Below, in pieces: positions 26,090 through 33,284 of a DNA stretch of 33,284 bases. A model generated the notes under the pieces. The model saw nothing but the letters and a program-made list of their open reading frames with translations, ran no database searches and was not told the DNA's origin. Each line of letters begins with the position of its first letter. Within the stretch, counting starts at the first letter, position 1. The stretch is from the NCBI RefSeq assembly GCF_001586785.1, contig NZ_LUFH02000069.1:1-33284 (forward strand), given 5' to 3'. The position numbers were made by a program, and so were the translations under genes. The DNA comes from Sphaerospermopsis aphanizomenoides BCCUSP55. Lineage in GTDB: Bacteria > Cyanobacteriota > Cyanobacteriia > Cyanobacteriales > Nostocaceae.

Positions 26090-26557
26090 ATGAGTGGAAC
26101 TGCAATGGTGATTGGTTATGGCAATGAATTACGGGGTGACGATGGAATTGGTAATAAAATAGCAAATGCTATTGAATCTTGGCATTTATTAACAGTAGAT
26201 TCTCTTGCAGTTCATCAATTGACACCGGAATTAGCAGCAAATTTAGCAACTACTAATTTAGCAATTTTTGTAGATGCTTCTATTAATTGTGAACCTTTAG
26301 ATATACAAATTAAATCACTTTCTCCAGATACTAGTAATGATATCAATGGACATATAGGTGATCCGGGATCTCTGCTTGCTCTTACTAAATTTCTTTATGG
26401 TCATTGTCCTTCAGCTTGGTTAGTAACTGTACCTGGATTTAACTTTGAAATTAGCGATCGCATTTCACCCTTAGCAGAACAAGGCATAGTGATCGCACTC
26501 ATAAAAATTATTCAAATTCTCGATAAATGTAACGATTTATGGATGGAGTTGGAATGA
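26090..26557 (+). CDS. hoxW: Hydrogenase maturation protease, HoxW-like
   Basis: This 155-aa protease belongs to the HybD/HycI fold and trims the C-terminus of NiFe hydrogenase large subunits after nickel insertion. Marks are GYGNELRGDDGIG (residues 9-21, nickel-sensing acid at Asp17/18), HQLTPELA (44-51), FVDASIN (Asp about 65) and GHIGDPGSLL with His. The HQLTPELA segment is what I associate with HoxW, the protease for the bidirectional hydrogenase HoxH, rather than HupW. No hydrogenase structural gene is in the window. The next gene follows after 86 bases on the same strand. Confidence 0.82.
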   Translation: MSGTAMVIGYGNELRGDDGIGNKIANAIESWHLLTVDSLAVHQLTPELAANLATTNLAIFVDASINCEPLDIQIKSLSPDTSNDINGHIGDPGSLLALTKFLYGHCPSAWLVTVPGFNFEISDRISPLAEQGIVIALIKIIQILDKCNDLWMELE

Positions 26558-26604
26558 ATAAGTGAAGAATCATAACTAATTTTTTCCCCATATCCTTATC
26601 TCTA

Positions 26605-26625
26605 CTGTCACCTGTCACCTGTCAC
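26605..26625. repeat. Heptamer tandem repeat (CTGTCAC)3
   Basis: Three perfect CTGTCAC units between hoxW and the acyl-CoA synthetase gene; the same heptamer family as at 15606-15626. Confidence 0.85.
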
Positions 26626-26643
26626 CTGTTTAAAGGAGTAGTT

Positions 26644-29418
26644 ATGCAAAAATCTATTCAACCGACCAAAGACCGGGCTTATGATATCTTACAAACTGAA
26701 AGAATAAACCCCTTAGATGCTATCTTTGCACCTAAAACTGTAGCAGTAATTGGTGCAAGTGAAAAACCTGGAAGTGTGGGACGTACCCTACTTTGGAATT
26801 TAATTACTAATCCCTTTAATGGGACTGTTTTTCCTATCAATCCCCAACGGCATAGTGTATTAGGAATTAAAGCTTATCCTACTATTTTTGATGTTCCTGA
26901 AAAAATTGATTTAGCTGTAATTGCTACCCCTGCACATACCGTTCCCAAAATTATTTCTGATTGTGTTGATGCGGGAATTAAAGGAGCAATAATTATTTCC
27001 GCAGGTTTTAAAGAAGCAGGTGCAAAAGGTATCGCTTTAGAACAAGAAATACTCCAAATAGCACACCGGGGAAAAATTAGAATTATTGGACCGAATTGTT
27101 TAGGAGTCATGAGTCCTCTTTCCGGTTTAAATGCTACCTTTGCCAGTACAATGGCACGTCCGGGAAACGTTGGTTTCTTAAGTCAAAGTGGGGCATTATG
27201 TACAGCTATTCTGGATTGGAGTTTACAGGAAAACGTCGGTTTTAGTGCCTTCGTTTCCATCGGTTCAATGTTAGATATTGGTTGGGGAGATTTAATTTAT
27301 TATCTGGGAGATGATCCTAATACAAAAAGTATTGTAATTTATATGGAATCTATTGGGGATGCGCGTTCATTCCTATCCGCTGCGCGAGAAGTAGCATTAA
27401 CAAAACCGATAATTGTGATTAAAGCAGGTCGTACCGCAGCAGCAGCAAAAGCGGCCGCTTCTCACACAGGAGCATTAGCAGGAAGTGACGCTGTTTTAGA
27501 TGCTGCTTTCCGTCGTTGTGGAGTATTACGAGTTAATAGTATTTCTGATTTATTTGATATGTCGGAAGTATTAGCAAAACAACCTCGTCCCAAAGGTGCA
27601 AAATTAACGATCTTAACTAATGCTGGTGGACCAGGAGTTTTAGCCACCGATACATTAATAGAAAGTGGGGGAGAACTAGCACCAATTTCGGAAGCAGTAG
27701 TTCAGGATTTGAATGAAATTTTACCACCCCAATGGAGTCACAATAACCCCATTGATATTTTAGGAGATGCTGATCCACAACGTTATACAAAAGCCTTAGA
27801 AATTGCCACTAAAGATCCTAATAGTGATGGCTTATTAGTAATATTAACACCCCAAGCCATGACAGATCCCACCCAAACTGCTGAACTATTAAAACCCTAT
27901 GCACAAATGTCGAATAAACCGATTTTAGCAAGTTGGATGGGTGGTGCAGATGTAACTGAGGGAGAACAAATTCTCAACAGTCAAGGTATACCTACATATC
28001 GTTATCCCGATACAGCAGCGCGGGTATTTAGTTATATGTGGCGGTATAGTTATAACTTAAAAGGTATTTATGAAACTCCCGTATTACCGACTGTAGAATG
28101 TGAGGGTAATGTCCGTGATTGTGCATTGGTGGAAACTATTATTAACGATGCCAGAAAAGCAGGTAGGACTATTCTCACAGAATTTGAATCTAAGGAAATC
28201 TTAGCAGCTTATGGTATTCCTGTAGTTGCTGGTAGCATTGCTAAAAGTGCAGAGGAAGCGGTTCAGTGTGCAGAAACTATTGGTTATCCTGTAGTTTTAA
28301 AACTCTATTCCCAAACCATTACTCATAAAACAGATGTGGGTGGTGTACAGTTAAATTTGCGAAATGCTGAAGCCGTAAAACGCGCCTATCATTTAATAGA
28401 ATCATCGGTATTAGAAAAAGCCAAACCCGACGATTTTTTAGGCGTAACTGTACAACAAATGGTAAAAACTAGCGGTTATGAATTAATTGTTGGTAGTAGT
28501 TTAGATCCGCAGTTTGGTCCGGTATTATTATTTGGTGCTGGGGGACAGTTAGTAGAAGTTTTCCAAGATAGTGCTATTGCCATTCCGCCTTTGAATACAA
28601 CTTTAGCACGCCGGATGATGGAACAAACTAAAATTTATAAAGCCCTCAAAGGTGTGCGCGGTAGACAAAGTATAGATATGGCTGCATTGGCAGAATTGTT
28701 AGTAGTATTTAGTCATTTGGTAGTAGAACAACCTTTGATTAAAGAAATTGATATTAATCCTTTGTTAGCTATTCCTCCTACTCCTGATCATCCTGGTGGT
28801 TTAATAGCATTAGATGGCAGGATCGTTTTACATTCTCTTGATGTGACACCAGAGGAATTACCAAAATTAGCAATTCGTCCTTATCCAAGTCAATATATCG
28901 GTAATTGGCAATTAAAAGATAGTACACCAATTACCATCCGTCCTATTCGTCCTGAAGATGAACCTTTGATGGTACAATTTCACAAAACTCTCTCAGAAGA
29001 AAGTGTTTATTTCCGTTATTTTCACCTGATTAAATTGAGTCAACGCATTACCCACGAACGACTCACCAGAATTTGCTTCATTGACTATGACCGCGAAATG
29101 GCATTAGTGACAGAATATGAAAATCCAGAAACCAAAGCAACAGAAATTTTAGCTGTCGGAAGATTGAGTAAATTACATGGTAGCGATGATGCAGAATTTG
29201 CTATGCTGGTGAGCGATCGCTTTCAATGTCAAGGACTAGGTACAGAACTACTTAAGAGATTAATAGAAGTTGGTCAAAACGAGAAAATCTCCTGTATCTA
29301 TGCTGATATTTTGGCAGATAATTTAGGGATGCAGCGAGTGTGTGAAAAACTCGGTTTCCAGATTTCACCTACAGCAGATGCAACGGTGTTAAGGGCGCAA
29401 ATTAAACTGACAACTTGA
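26644..29418 (+). CDS. ADP-forming acyl-CoA synthetase fused to GNAT (Pat-like)
   Basis: The 924-aa protein has a CoA-binding domain (about 25-165, [20 protein letters not shown]), a succinyl-CoA-ligase-like domain (about 170-480, [26 protein letters not shown] with the His of the ADP-forming family) and an ATP-grasp domain (about 495-715, [19 protein letters not shown]). A C-terminal GNAT acetyltransferase (about 745-924) has [17 protein letters not shown], the acetyl-CoA loop. Order and size match Pat, the protein lysine acetyltransferase that inactivates acetyl-CoA synthetase in Salmonella. Whether the synthetase half is active cannot be told here. The start has a strong AAAGGAG 6 bases upstream. 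Confidence 0.88.
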   Translation: MQKSIQPTKDRAYDILQTERINPLDAIFAPKTVAVIGASEKPGSVGRTLLWNLITNPFNGTVFPINPQRHSVLGIKAYPTIFDVPEKIDLAVIATPAHTVPKIISDCVDAGIKGAIIISAGFKEAGAKGIALEQEILQIAHRGKIRIIGPNCLGVMSPLSGLNATFASTMARPGNVGFLSQSGALCTAILDWSLQENVGFSAFVSIGSMLDIGWGDLIYYLGDDPNTKSIVIYMESIGDARSFLSAAREVALTKPIIVIKAGRTAAAAKAAASHTGALAGSDAVLDAAFRRCGVLRVNSISDLFDMSEVLAKQPRPKGAKLTILTNAGGPGVLATDTLIESGGELAPISEAVVQDLNEILPPQWSHNNPIDILGDADPQRYTKALEIATKDPNSDGLLVILTPQAMTDPTQTAELLKPYAQMSNKPILASWMGGADVTEGEQILNSQGIPTYRYPDTAARVFSYMWRYSYNLKGIYETPVLPTVECEGNVRDCALVETIINDARKAGRTILTEFESKEILAAYGIPVVAGSIAKSAEEAVQCAETIGYPVVLKLYSQTITHKTDVGGVQLNLRNAEAVKRAYHLIESSVLEKAKPDDFLGVTVQQMVKTSGYELIVGSSLDPQFGPVLLFGAGGQLVEVFQDSAIAIPPLNTTLARRMMEQTKIYKALKGVRGRQSIDMAALAELLVVFSHLVVEQPLIKEIDINPLLAIPPTPDHPGGLIALDGRIVLHSLDVTPEELPKLAIRPYPSQYIGNWQLKDSTPITIRPIRPEDEPLMVQFHKTLSEESVYFRYFHLIKLSQRITHERLTRICFIDYDREMALVTEYENPETKATEILAVGRLSKLHGSDDAEFAMLVSDRFQCQGLGTELLKRLIEVGQNEKISCIYADILADNLGMQRVCEKLGFQISPTADATVLRAQIKLTT

Positions 29419-29426
29419 TTTTCCTA

Positions 29427-29448
29427 GGGGTGGGGTTTCTCCACCCTT
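29427..29448 (+). terminator. Hairpin after the Pat-like gene
   Basis: GGGTGG (29428-29433) and CCACCC (29441-29446) pair around a 7-base loop, 10 bases after the stop. There is no T-run, so intrinsic termination is uncertain. Confidence 0.4.
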
Positions 29449-29512
29449 GATAATTTCAAGGTGACAATTTTATAATAAGTAGTCGTGCAAAATAAATTTT
29501 CTAGTTAGGAGA

Positions 29513-29540
29513 GGGAATAGGGAATAGGGAATAGGGAATA
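29513..29540. repeat. Heptamer tandem repeat (GGGAATA)4
   Basis: Four perfect units, the same heptamer as the seven-unit tract at 15633-15681. Confidence 0.9.
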
Positions 29541-29606
29541 GGTAAGGAATACAGACATTTTTGTTTTCAATCAATATGTACAATTAATTTTGCTTGGGTA
29601 CTTATT

Positions 29607-29729
29607 ATGGTTAGAGATGACGTGAGATTAATAATTCCTAATCCCCATGAAGGAGATATCAGTAAAAGCTTATTGGTAAAAATATTAAAACAGGCACAAA
29701 TAAATAGGAATGAATGGGAAGCACTTTAA
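29607..29729 (+). pseudogene. HicA-like toxin C-terminal remnant
   Basis: A 40-codon frame from ATG 29607 encodes LIIPNPHEGDISKSLLVKI followed by LKQAQINRNEWEAL. This matches the end of HicA mRNA interferases as I recall it (IPxHxGKDIxxGxLRKILKQAGIxxEEF). The N-terminal half with the catalytic His (GSHH) is missing; heptamer repeats lie upstream instead, and no hicB follows. It is therefore read as a decayed toxin gene rather than an active one. Confidence 0.55.
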
Positions 29730-29755
29730 ACATTAATGCTTTCCCATTTTAAAAA

Positions 29756-31024
29756 TTAACACCAAATTTGTAAAACTCGTCCTTTAATTTCCTGACCAAA
29801 CCAAGGTGTATTATTAGAAAGGGTATACAGATTTTCTCTATTTACAGTCCAAGTTTGTTGAGGATCAAATAATGTTAATTCTGCTTTTTCACCGACTTTA
29901 ATAGCTTTAATTTCCTGTTGTAAACACGCTGCTGGTTGATTACTCAAAACGCGCCATAGTTCTAAAGCCGTAAATTCCCCAGTTTCCACCAGATTTTGCC
30001 ACAATAATGGTAATGCTAATTCTAAACCAATTGCCCCTGGTGGTGATTCTGCAAAAGCCTGGACTTTTTCTTCATAGGTGAAAGCTGCATGATCAATTGC
30101 GATCGCATCTATTACTCCTCCACGCACACCACCACGCAATGCCGCTACATCACTGACATTACCTAAAGGTGGGTCTAAATGCAAGGCTGTGTGATAACTC
30201 TTAATATCTCTTGTATCTAGCAATAGATGCATCCAAGTGGTGCTGGCTGTGACTGGTAAACCTTGAAACTTTGCCATTGCAATTAATTCTACACTCCGCG
30301 CCGTAGAAACCCGCATAATATGTACAGGAGTTCTTATAGCGGCTACCAATTCTAACAAAGCAGCGATCGCACTAGTTTCTGCACTAGCGGGGACAGGTGG
30401 TAAACCGATACGCAAAGCCTCCGCGCCTTCCCTCATGATACCATTGGCTGATAACGAGCGATCGCAAGGACAAAACGCCACAGGTTTACCAAAAGGATGC
30501 AGATATTCCAATATCCGCCTGACTATAGCCAAATTTTCCCAAGGTTTACCATCTGTAAAACCCACAACTCCCGCAGTAGCTAAATCAGCAAATTCCGTTA
30601 ATTGCTTACCAGCTAAATCTAAAGTCATCGCACCCCAAACTTGAAGATGGGGAGAAGAATGTAAACTTTCCTCTAATTTAATTTGCTTCTGCAACTGTGC
30701 TACCAAAGCCTGGTTATCAATAACTGGTAAAGTATCAGGTAATACACCAACTCTAGTAAAACCACCACCAGCAGCAGCTTGCAAAAAAGAAGCCAGAGTT
30801 TCTCTCTCTTCAAACCCCGGTTCACCAGAATGACTATATAAATCAACTAAACCAGTACCTAAAATCAAACCACGACAATCTTTAATTGCAGCATCAGCAC
30901 TGATATCTGAAATTTGTGGTGCAATTGCTTGGATATAACCATCAACAATTAGCACATCAGCTATTTGGTCAGTTCCCGCAACTGGGTCAATGACCCTTAC
31001 TTGTTGTAGCAATTCCTTTGTCAT
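29756..31024 (-). CDS. pyrC: Dihydroorotase-like amidohydrolase, metal ligands lost
   Basis: This 422-aa class I dihydroorotase-like protein has a composite beta-sandwich (about 1-55 and 370-422) around an amidohydrolase barrel. The normal HxHxREPG is DLYSHSGEPG (Asp61, Tyr63, His65), losing the first metal His and the substrate Arg. The HxED segment is FCPCD (184-188), losing a His. HIxHVST reads HIMRVST (235-241). Asp158 and the general-base Asp311 (DHAAF) remain. It may be a structural partner of aspartate transcarbamoylase, as known for inactive dihydroorotase homologues, rather than an enzyme. Many annotations would still call it PyrC. Monocistronic by spacing. Confidence 0.8.
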   Translation of the reverse strand: MTKELLQQVRVIDPVAGTDQIADVLIVDGYIQAIAPQISDISADAAIKDCRGLILGTGLVDLYSHSGEPGFEERETLASFLQAAAGGGFTRVGVLPDTLPVIDNQALVAQLQKQIKLEESLHSSPHLQVWGAMTLDLAGKQLTEFADLATAGVVGFTDGKPWENLAIVRRILEYLHPFGKPVAFCPCDRSLSANGIMREGAEALRIGLPPVPASAETSAIAALLELVAAIRTPVHIMRVSTARSVELIAMAKFQGLPVTASTTWMHLLLDTRDIKSYHTALHLDPPLGNVSDVAALRGGVRGGVIDAIAIDHAAFTYEEKVQAFAESPPGAIGLELALPLLWQNLVETGEFTALELWRVLSNQPAACLQQEIKAIKVGEKAELTLFDPQQTWTVNRENLYTLSNNTPWFGQEIKGRVLQIWC

Positions 31025-31197
31025 TGTATCTATCGGCTATTACCTATGAATGCGCCAGTTATTTGTTTATTTTATTTCTTGAGTACGCAAGATTTAAACT
31101 TCGGACTTGGGATTAATAGAGAAATCCAAAATCCAAAATCCAAAATTCTCTCACCGACAGCCGATAGGATAGATTGGCGCAAACCTACACCAAAATT

Positions 31198-32541
31198 CTA
31201 CAATGCTCCGGCTGCCGTTTTATCTAATACACCACCACTCAAATGACTAGTAATGTTCATCGCTTGCAAAACTGGTAAACCACTTGCACCTGAAGGATAG
31301 TCAATTACACTAACTGCACCATTACCTTGACGGAAATTCCAGAAATTTTCTGGTGATAAACCCAGGATATGGCAGAGTAAAGTTTTGTTAGTCGCATCGT
31401 GAGCCACTACTAAACCGGTTTGCAGGTGATTTTCCTCAGCAGCTTGTAATATTGACTGCCAAGCAGCTACACTACGTTCCCATACTTGGTGTAAATTTTC
31501 TCCTTCCGGCATTTGCACCTCGGCGGGAATAGTGCGCCAGCGTTCCAACTCTCCGGGAAACTCCTGTTCTATTTCCGCTTCAAACTTACCTTCCCAAAGT
31601 CCGTGACTGATTTCCCGTAACCCATCCAATAATTCCAACTTTACATCAGGATGTGGCTTGAGAATAATTTCGGCTGTTTCTTTTGGACGTGCCATAGTGC
31701 TGCTAAAAGCAAAATCAAGCGCCACATCTTGGAGAAACTCACCAGCTTTTGCGGCTTGACTTCTGCCATTGTCATTGAGAGGAACGTCAATTTGTCCTTG
31801 GAACTTACCTTGACGATTCCATTCTGTTTCCCCGTGACGTACCAATAATAATCTAAATCCTTGATGATTGGGGCGCAAACTCGGTAAAGTGTCTCCCAAA
31901 TGTTGGGTTTGATTCATTGATTCTAATTGAACCGTGTCACCCAAACCACCGGCAAAATTCAAAACACTAATTGCACAATTAGACTGCTGTAAACCGTGAT
32001 AGCCACTGGGAGGAATACCCAAAGCCGTACTAATCAGGGCGCGGTTAATACCATTATGTCCAACAATGAGAATAGTCTCCCCTTGATGGCGAGATAAAAT
32101 TTCTTGCCAAAACTGCTTTGCTTGTTCATATAAAGCCAAAACAGGGAAATGTTCTCGTGTCCCATTTGCGTCATTGACAACCATCCGCAACTCATGGGGA
32201 CGTTTTTTCCAGATACTATAGTCATCAGGGAACTTCTCTTTCACATCAGCAGATAACATTCCCGCCCATAAAGGTAAATCTACTTCCACCAGATTTTCAG
32301 AAACCTGGATCGCAGCAGACTGTTCCACCGACTCACTGCAAATAATCTCCGCTGTTGTCTTCGCTCGGTTGAGAGGACTGCTGTATATGGCGTTAAATGT
32401 AATATTACTCAGGGCTTTACCCGTTTTACCCGCATCGCTCCGACCTTTATCCGTTAACGTTGACGCATCAGTACGTCCTTGGATACGTCTTTCAATGTTA
32501 TATGTACTTTGCCCATGACGCACAATGATGACACGAGTCAT
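31198..32541 (-). CDS. Double histidine-phosphatase (phosphoglycerate mutase-like)
   Basis: The 447-aa protein holds two tandem histidine phosphatase domains. The first (about 1-200) has VRHGQSTYN with RHG at 8-10 and a late VGHNG; the second (about 222-425) has LLLVRHGETEWNRQGKFQGQ and VVAHDATNK, where the usual second His is kept. Both keep RHG and the later His, so both could be active. Such fusions are common in cyanobacteria and are usually called phosphoglycerate mutase, but substrate is unknown. I start at ATG 32541: AGAGG lies 7-8 bases upstream and the RHG motif follows at the usual distance; the longer frame needs a TTG at 32562. Confidence 0.87.
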   Translation of the reverse strand: MTRVIIVRHGQSTYNIERRIQGRTDASTLTDKGRSDAGKTGKALSNITFNAIYSSPLNRAKTTAEIICSESVEQSAAIQVSENLVEVDLPLWAGMLSADVKEKFPDDYSIWKKRPHELRMVVNDANGTREHFPVLALYEQAKQFWQEILSRHQGETILIVGHNGINRALISTALGIPPSGYHGLQQSNCAISVLNFAGGLGDTVQLESMNQTQHLGDTLPSLRPNHQGFRLLLVRHGETEWNRQGKFQGQIDVPLNDNGRSQAAKAGEFLQDVALDFAFSSTMARPKETAEIILKPHPDVKLELLDGLREISHGLWEGKFEAEIEQEFPGELERWRTIPAEVQMPEGENLHQVWERSVAAWQSILQAAEENHLQTGLVVAHDATNKTLLCHILGLSPENFWNFRQGNGAVSVIDYPSGASGLPVLQAMNITSHLSGGVLDKTAAGAL

Positions 32542-32602
32542 TAAAAAACCTCTTCTCTCCAAAGGTTTAATTTTACTGTAAAACGGCTGATAGATTACTA
32601 TT

Positions 32603-32637
32603 GGTGATTGGTAATTGGTAATGGGTAATGGGTGATT
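32603..32637. repeat. Degenerate heptamer repeat (GGTAATT/GGTGATT)5
   Basis: Five heptamers (GGTGATT, GGTAATT, two GGTAATG, GGTGATT) lie just upstream of the LRR gene and may contribute its ribosome binding region. Confidence 0.75.
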
Positions 32638-32643
32638 GGAATT

Positions 32644-33284
32644 ATGACGCAGGATGAGTTGTTGGCACTGATAGATCGCGCTGCGGCTGAGGGTTGGGAA
32701 GAGTTAGACCTGTCGGGGAAAAATTTAACCGAGATACCAGAGGCGCTGGCTAAATTAACCAATCTCACCCAGCTTTACCTCAGTCACAACCAAATCACCG
32801 AGATACCAGAGGCGCTGGCTAAATTAACCAATCTCACCCAGCTTTACCTCAGTCACAACCAAATCACCGAGATACCAGAGGCGCTCGCCAAATTAACCAA
32901 TCTCACCCAGCTTTACCTCAGTCACAACCAAATCACCGAGATACCAGAGGCGCTCGCCAAATTAACCAATCTCACCCAGCTTTACCTCTATAACAACCAA
33001 ATCACCGAGATACCAGAGGCGCTGGCTAAATTAACCAATCTCACGAGGCTTCACCTCTATAACAACCAAATCACCCAGATACCAGAGGCGCTGGCTAAAT
33101 TAACCAATCTCACCCAGCTTTACCTCAGTCACAACCAAATCACCCAGATACCAGAGGCGCTGGCTAAATTAACCAATCTCACCCAGCTTTACCTCAGTCA
33201 CAACCAAATCACCCAGATACCAGAGGCGCTGGCTAAATTAACCAATCTCACCCAGCTTGACCTCAGTCACAACCAAATCACCCA
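32644..33284 (+). CDS. Leucine-rich repeat protein, 3' end outside window
   Basis: The open frame from ATG 32644 runs off the window end. An N-terminal cap (MTQDELLALIDRAAAEGWEE, residues 1-20) is followed by a LDLSGKNL start of the first repeat. Then come eight 23-residue repeats whose core is IPEALAKLTNLTQLYLSHNQ, a bacterial/ROCO-type LRR. In cyanobacteria this cap and repeat often lead into a Roc GTPase-COR module or a kinase, but that part is not seen. The repeats are almost identical at DNA level (69-bp units from 32731), pointing to recent expansion. Confidence 0.85.
   Translation, partial: MTQDELLALIDRAAAEGWEELDLSGKNLTEIPEALAKLTNLTQLYLSHNQITEIPEALAKLTNLTQLYLSHNQITEIPEALAKLTNLTQLYLSHNQITEIPEALAKLTNLTQLYLYNNQITEIPEALAKLTNLTRLHLYNNQITQIPEALAKLTNLTQLYLSHNQITQIPEALAKLTNLTQLYLSHNQITQIPEALAKLTNLTQLDLSHNQIT
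32731..33282. repeat. Eight 69-bp near-identical LRR-coding repeats
   Basis: Eight 69-bp units begin at 32731, 32800, 32869, 32938, 33007, 33076, 33145 and 33214. They differ at only a few bases each (GGCTAA/CGCCAA, GAGATA/CAGATA, CAGTCA/TATAAC). The array continues past the window end. Confidence 0.92.

Overview
The window comes from a filamentous, probably heterocyst-forming cyanobacterium (Nostocales). The evidence is the many GCGATCGC (HIP1-like) octamers, the AT-rich genes, and the tandem heptanucleotide repeats between genes. The protein set also fits: a CHASE2 Ser/Thr kinase, a GAF-rich sensor kinase, LabA-like NYN, pentapeptide and leucine-rich repeat proteins, and a HoxW-type protease. 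I see no phage or IS element. Most of the window is housekeeping chromosome.

Layout. 1-9.7 kb: a hypothetical gene, hisC, an esterase, a FecR-domain secreted protein with a Gly/Asn/Gln repeat tail, a divergent outer-membrane barrel protein, a sulfurtransferase divergent from an MnmD-type tRNA methyltransferase, glmU and a DUF29-like gene. 9.8-15.6 kb: isoaspartyl peptidase, a tiny DUF2256 gene, a 983-aa GAF sensor kinase and pyrD. 15.8-19.2 kb: a membrane HTH protein facing the Ro/Y-RNA locus. 19.5-25.6 kb: CHASE2 kinase, a near-1-kb region with a frameshifted small ORF, an NYN protein, leuA and a pentapeptide protein. 26.1-33.3 kb: a hydrogenase protease, a Pat-like ADP-forming acyl-CoA synthetase/GNAT fusion, a hicA-like remnant, a dihydroorotase-like protein that has lost metal ligands, a double histidine phosphatase and the start of an LRR protein.

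The most remarkable part is 16.78-19.19 kb. A bacterial Ro60 (TROVE/vWFA) gene is embedded, on one strand behind one promoter, among four small RNA genes. Each has tRNA-like acceptor and T arms, and three have a D arm. Each carries an inserted hairpin TTGCCT-loop-AGGCCGA that reproduces the Ro-binding helix of Y RNAs, including the single bulged C, but circularly permuted: the two Y strands are joined by a 3-4 nt loop and the other end opens into the tRNA body. One chimera keeps an Ile-type anticodon arm; in another the anticodon loop is replaced by the Y arm. A fifth copy of the hairpin lies in the leader of the Ro gene and overlaps its ribosome binding site, suggesting that Ro represses its own translation. 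Structures were folded by eye; expression and binding are untested.
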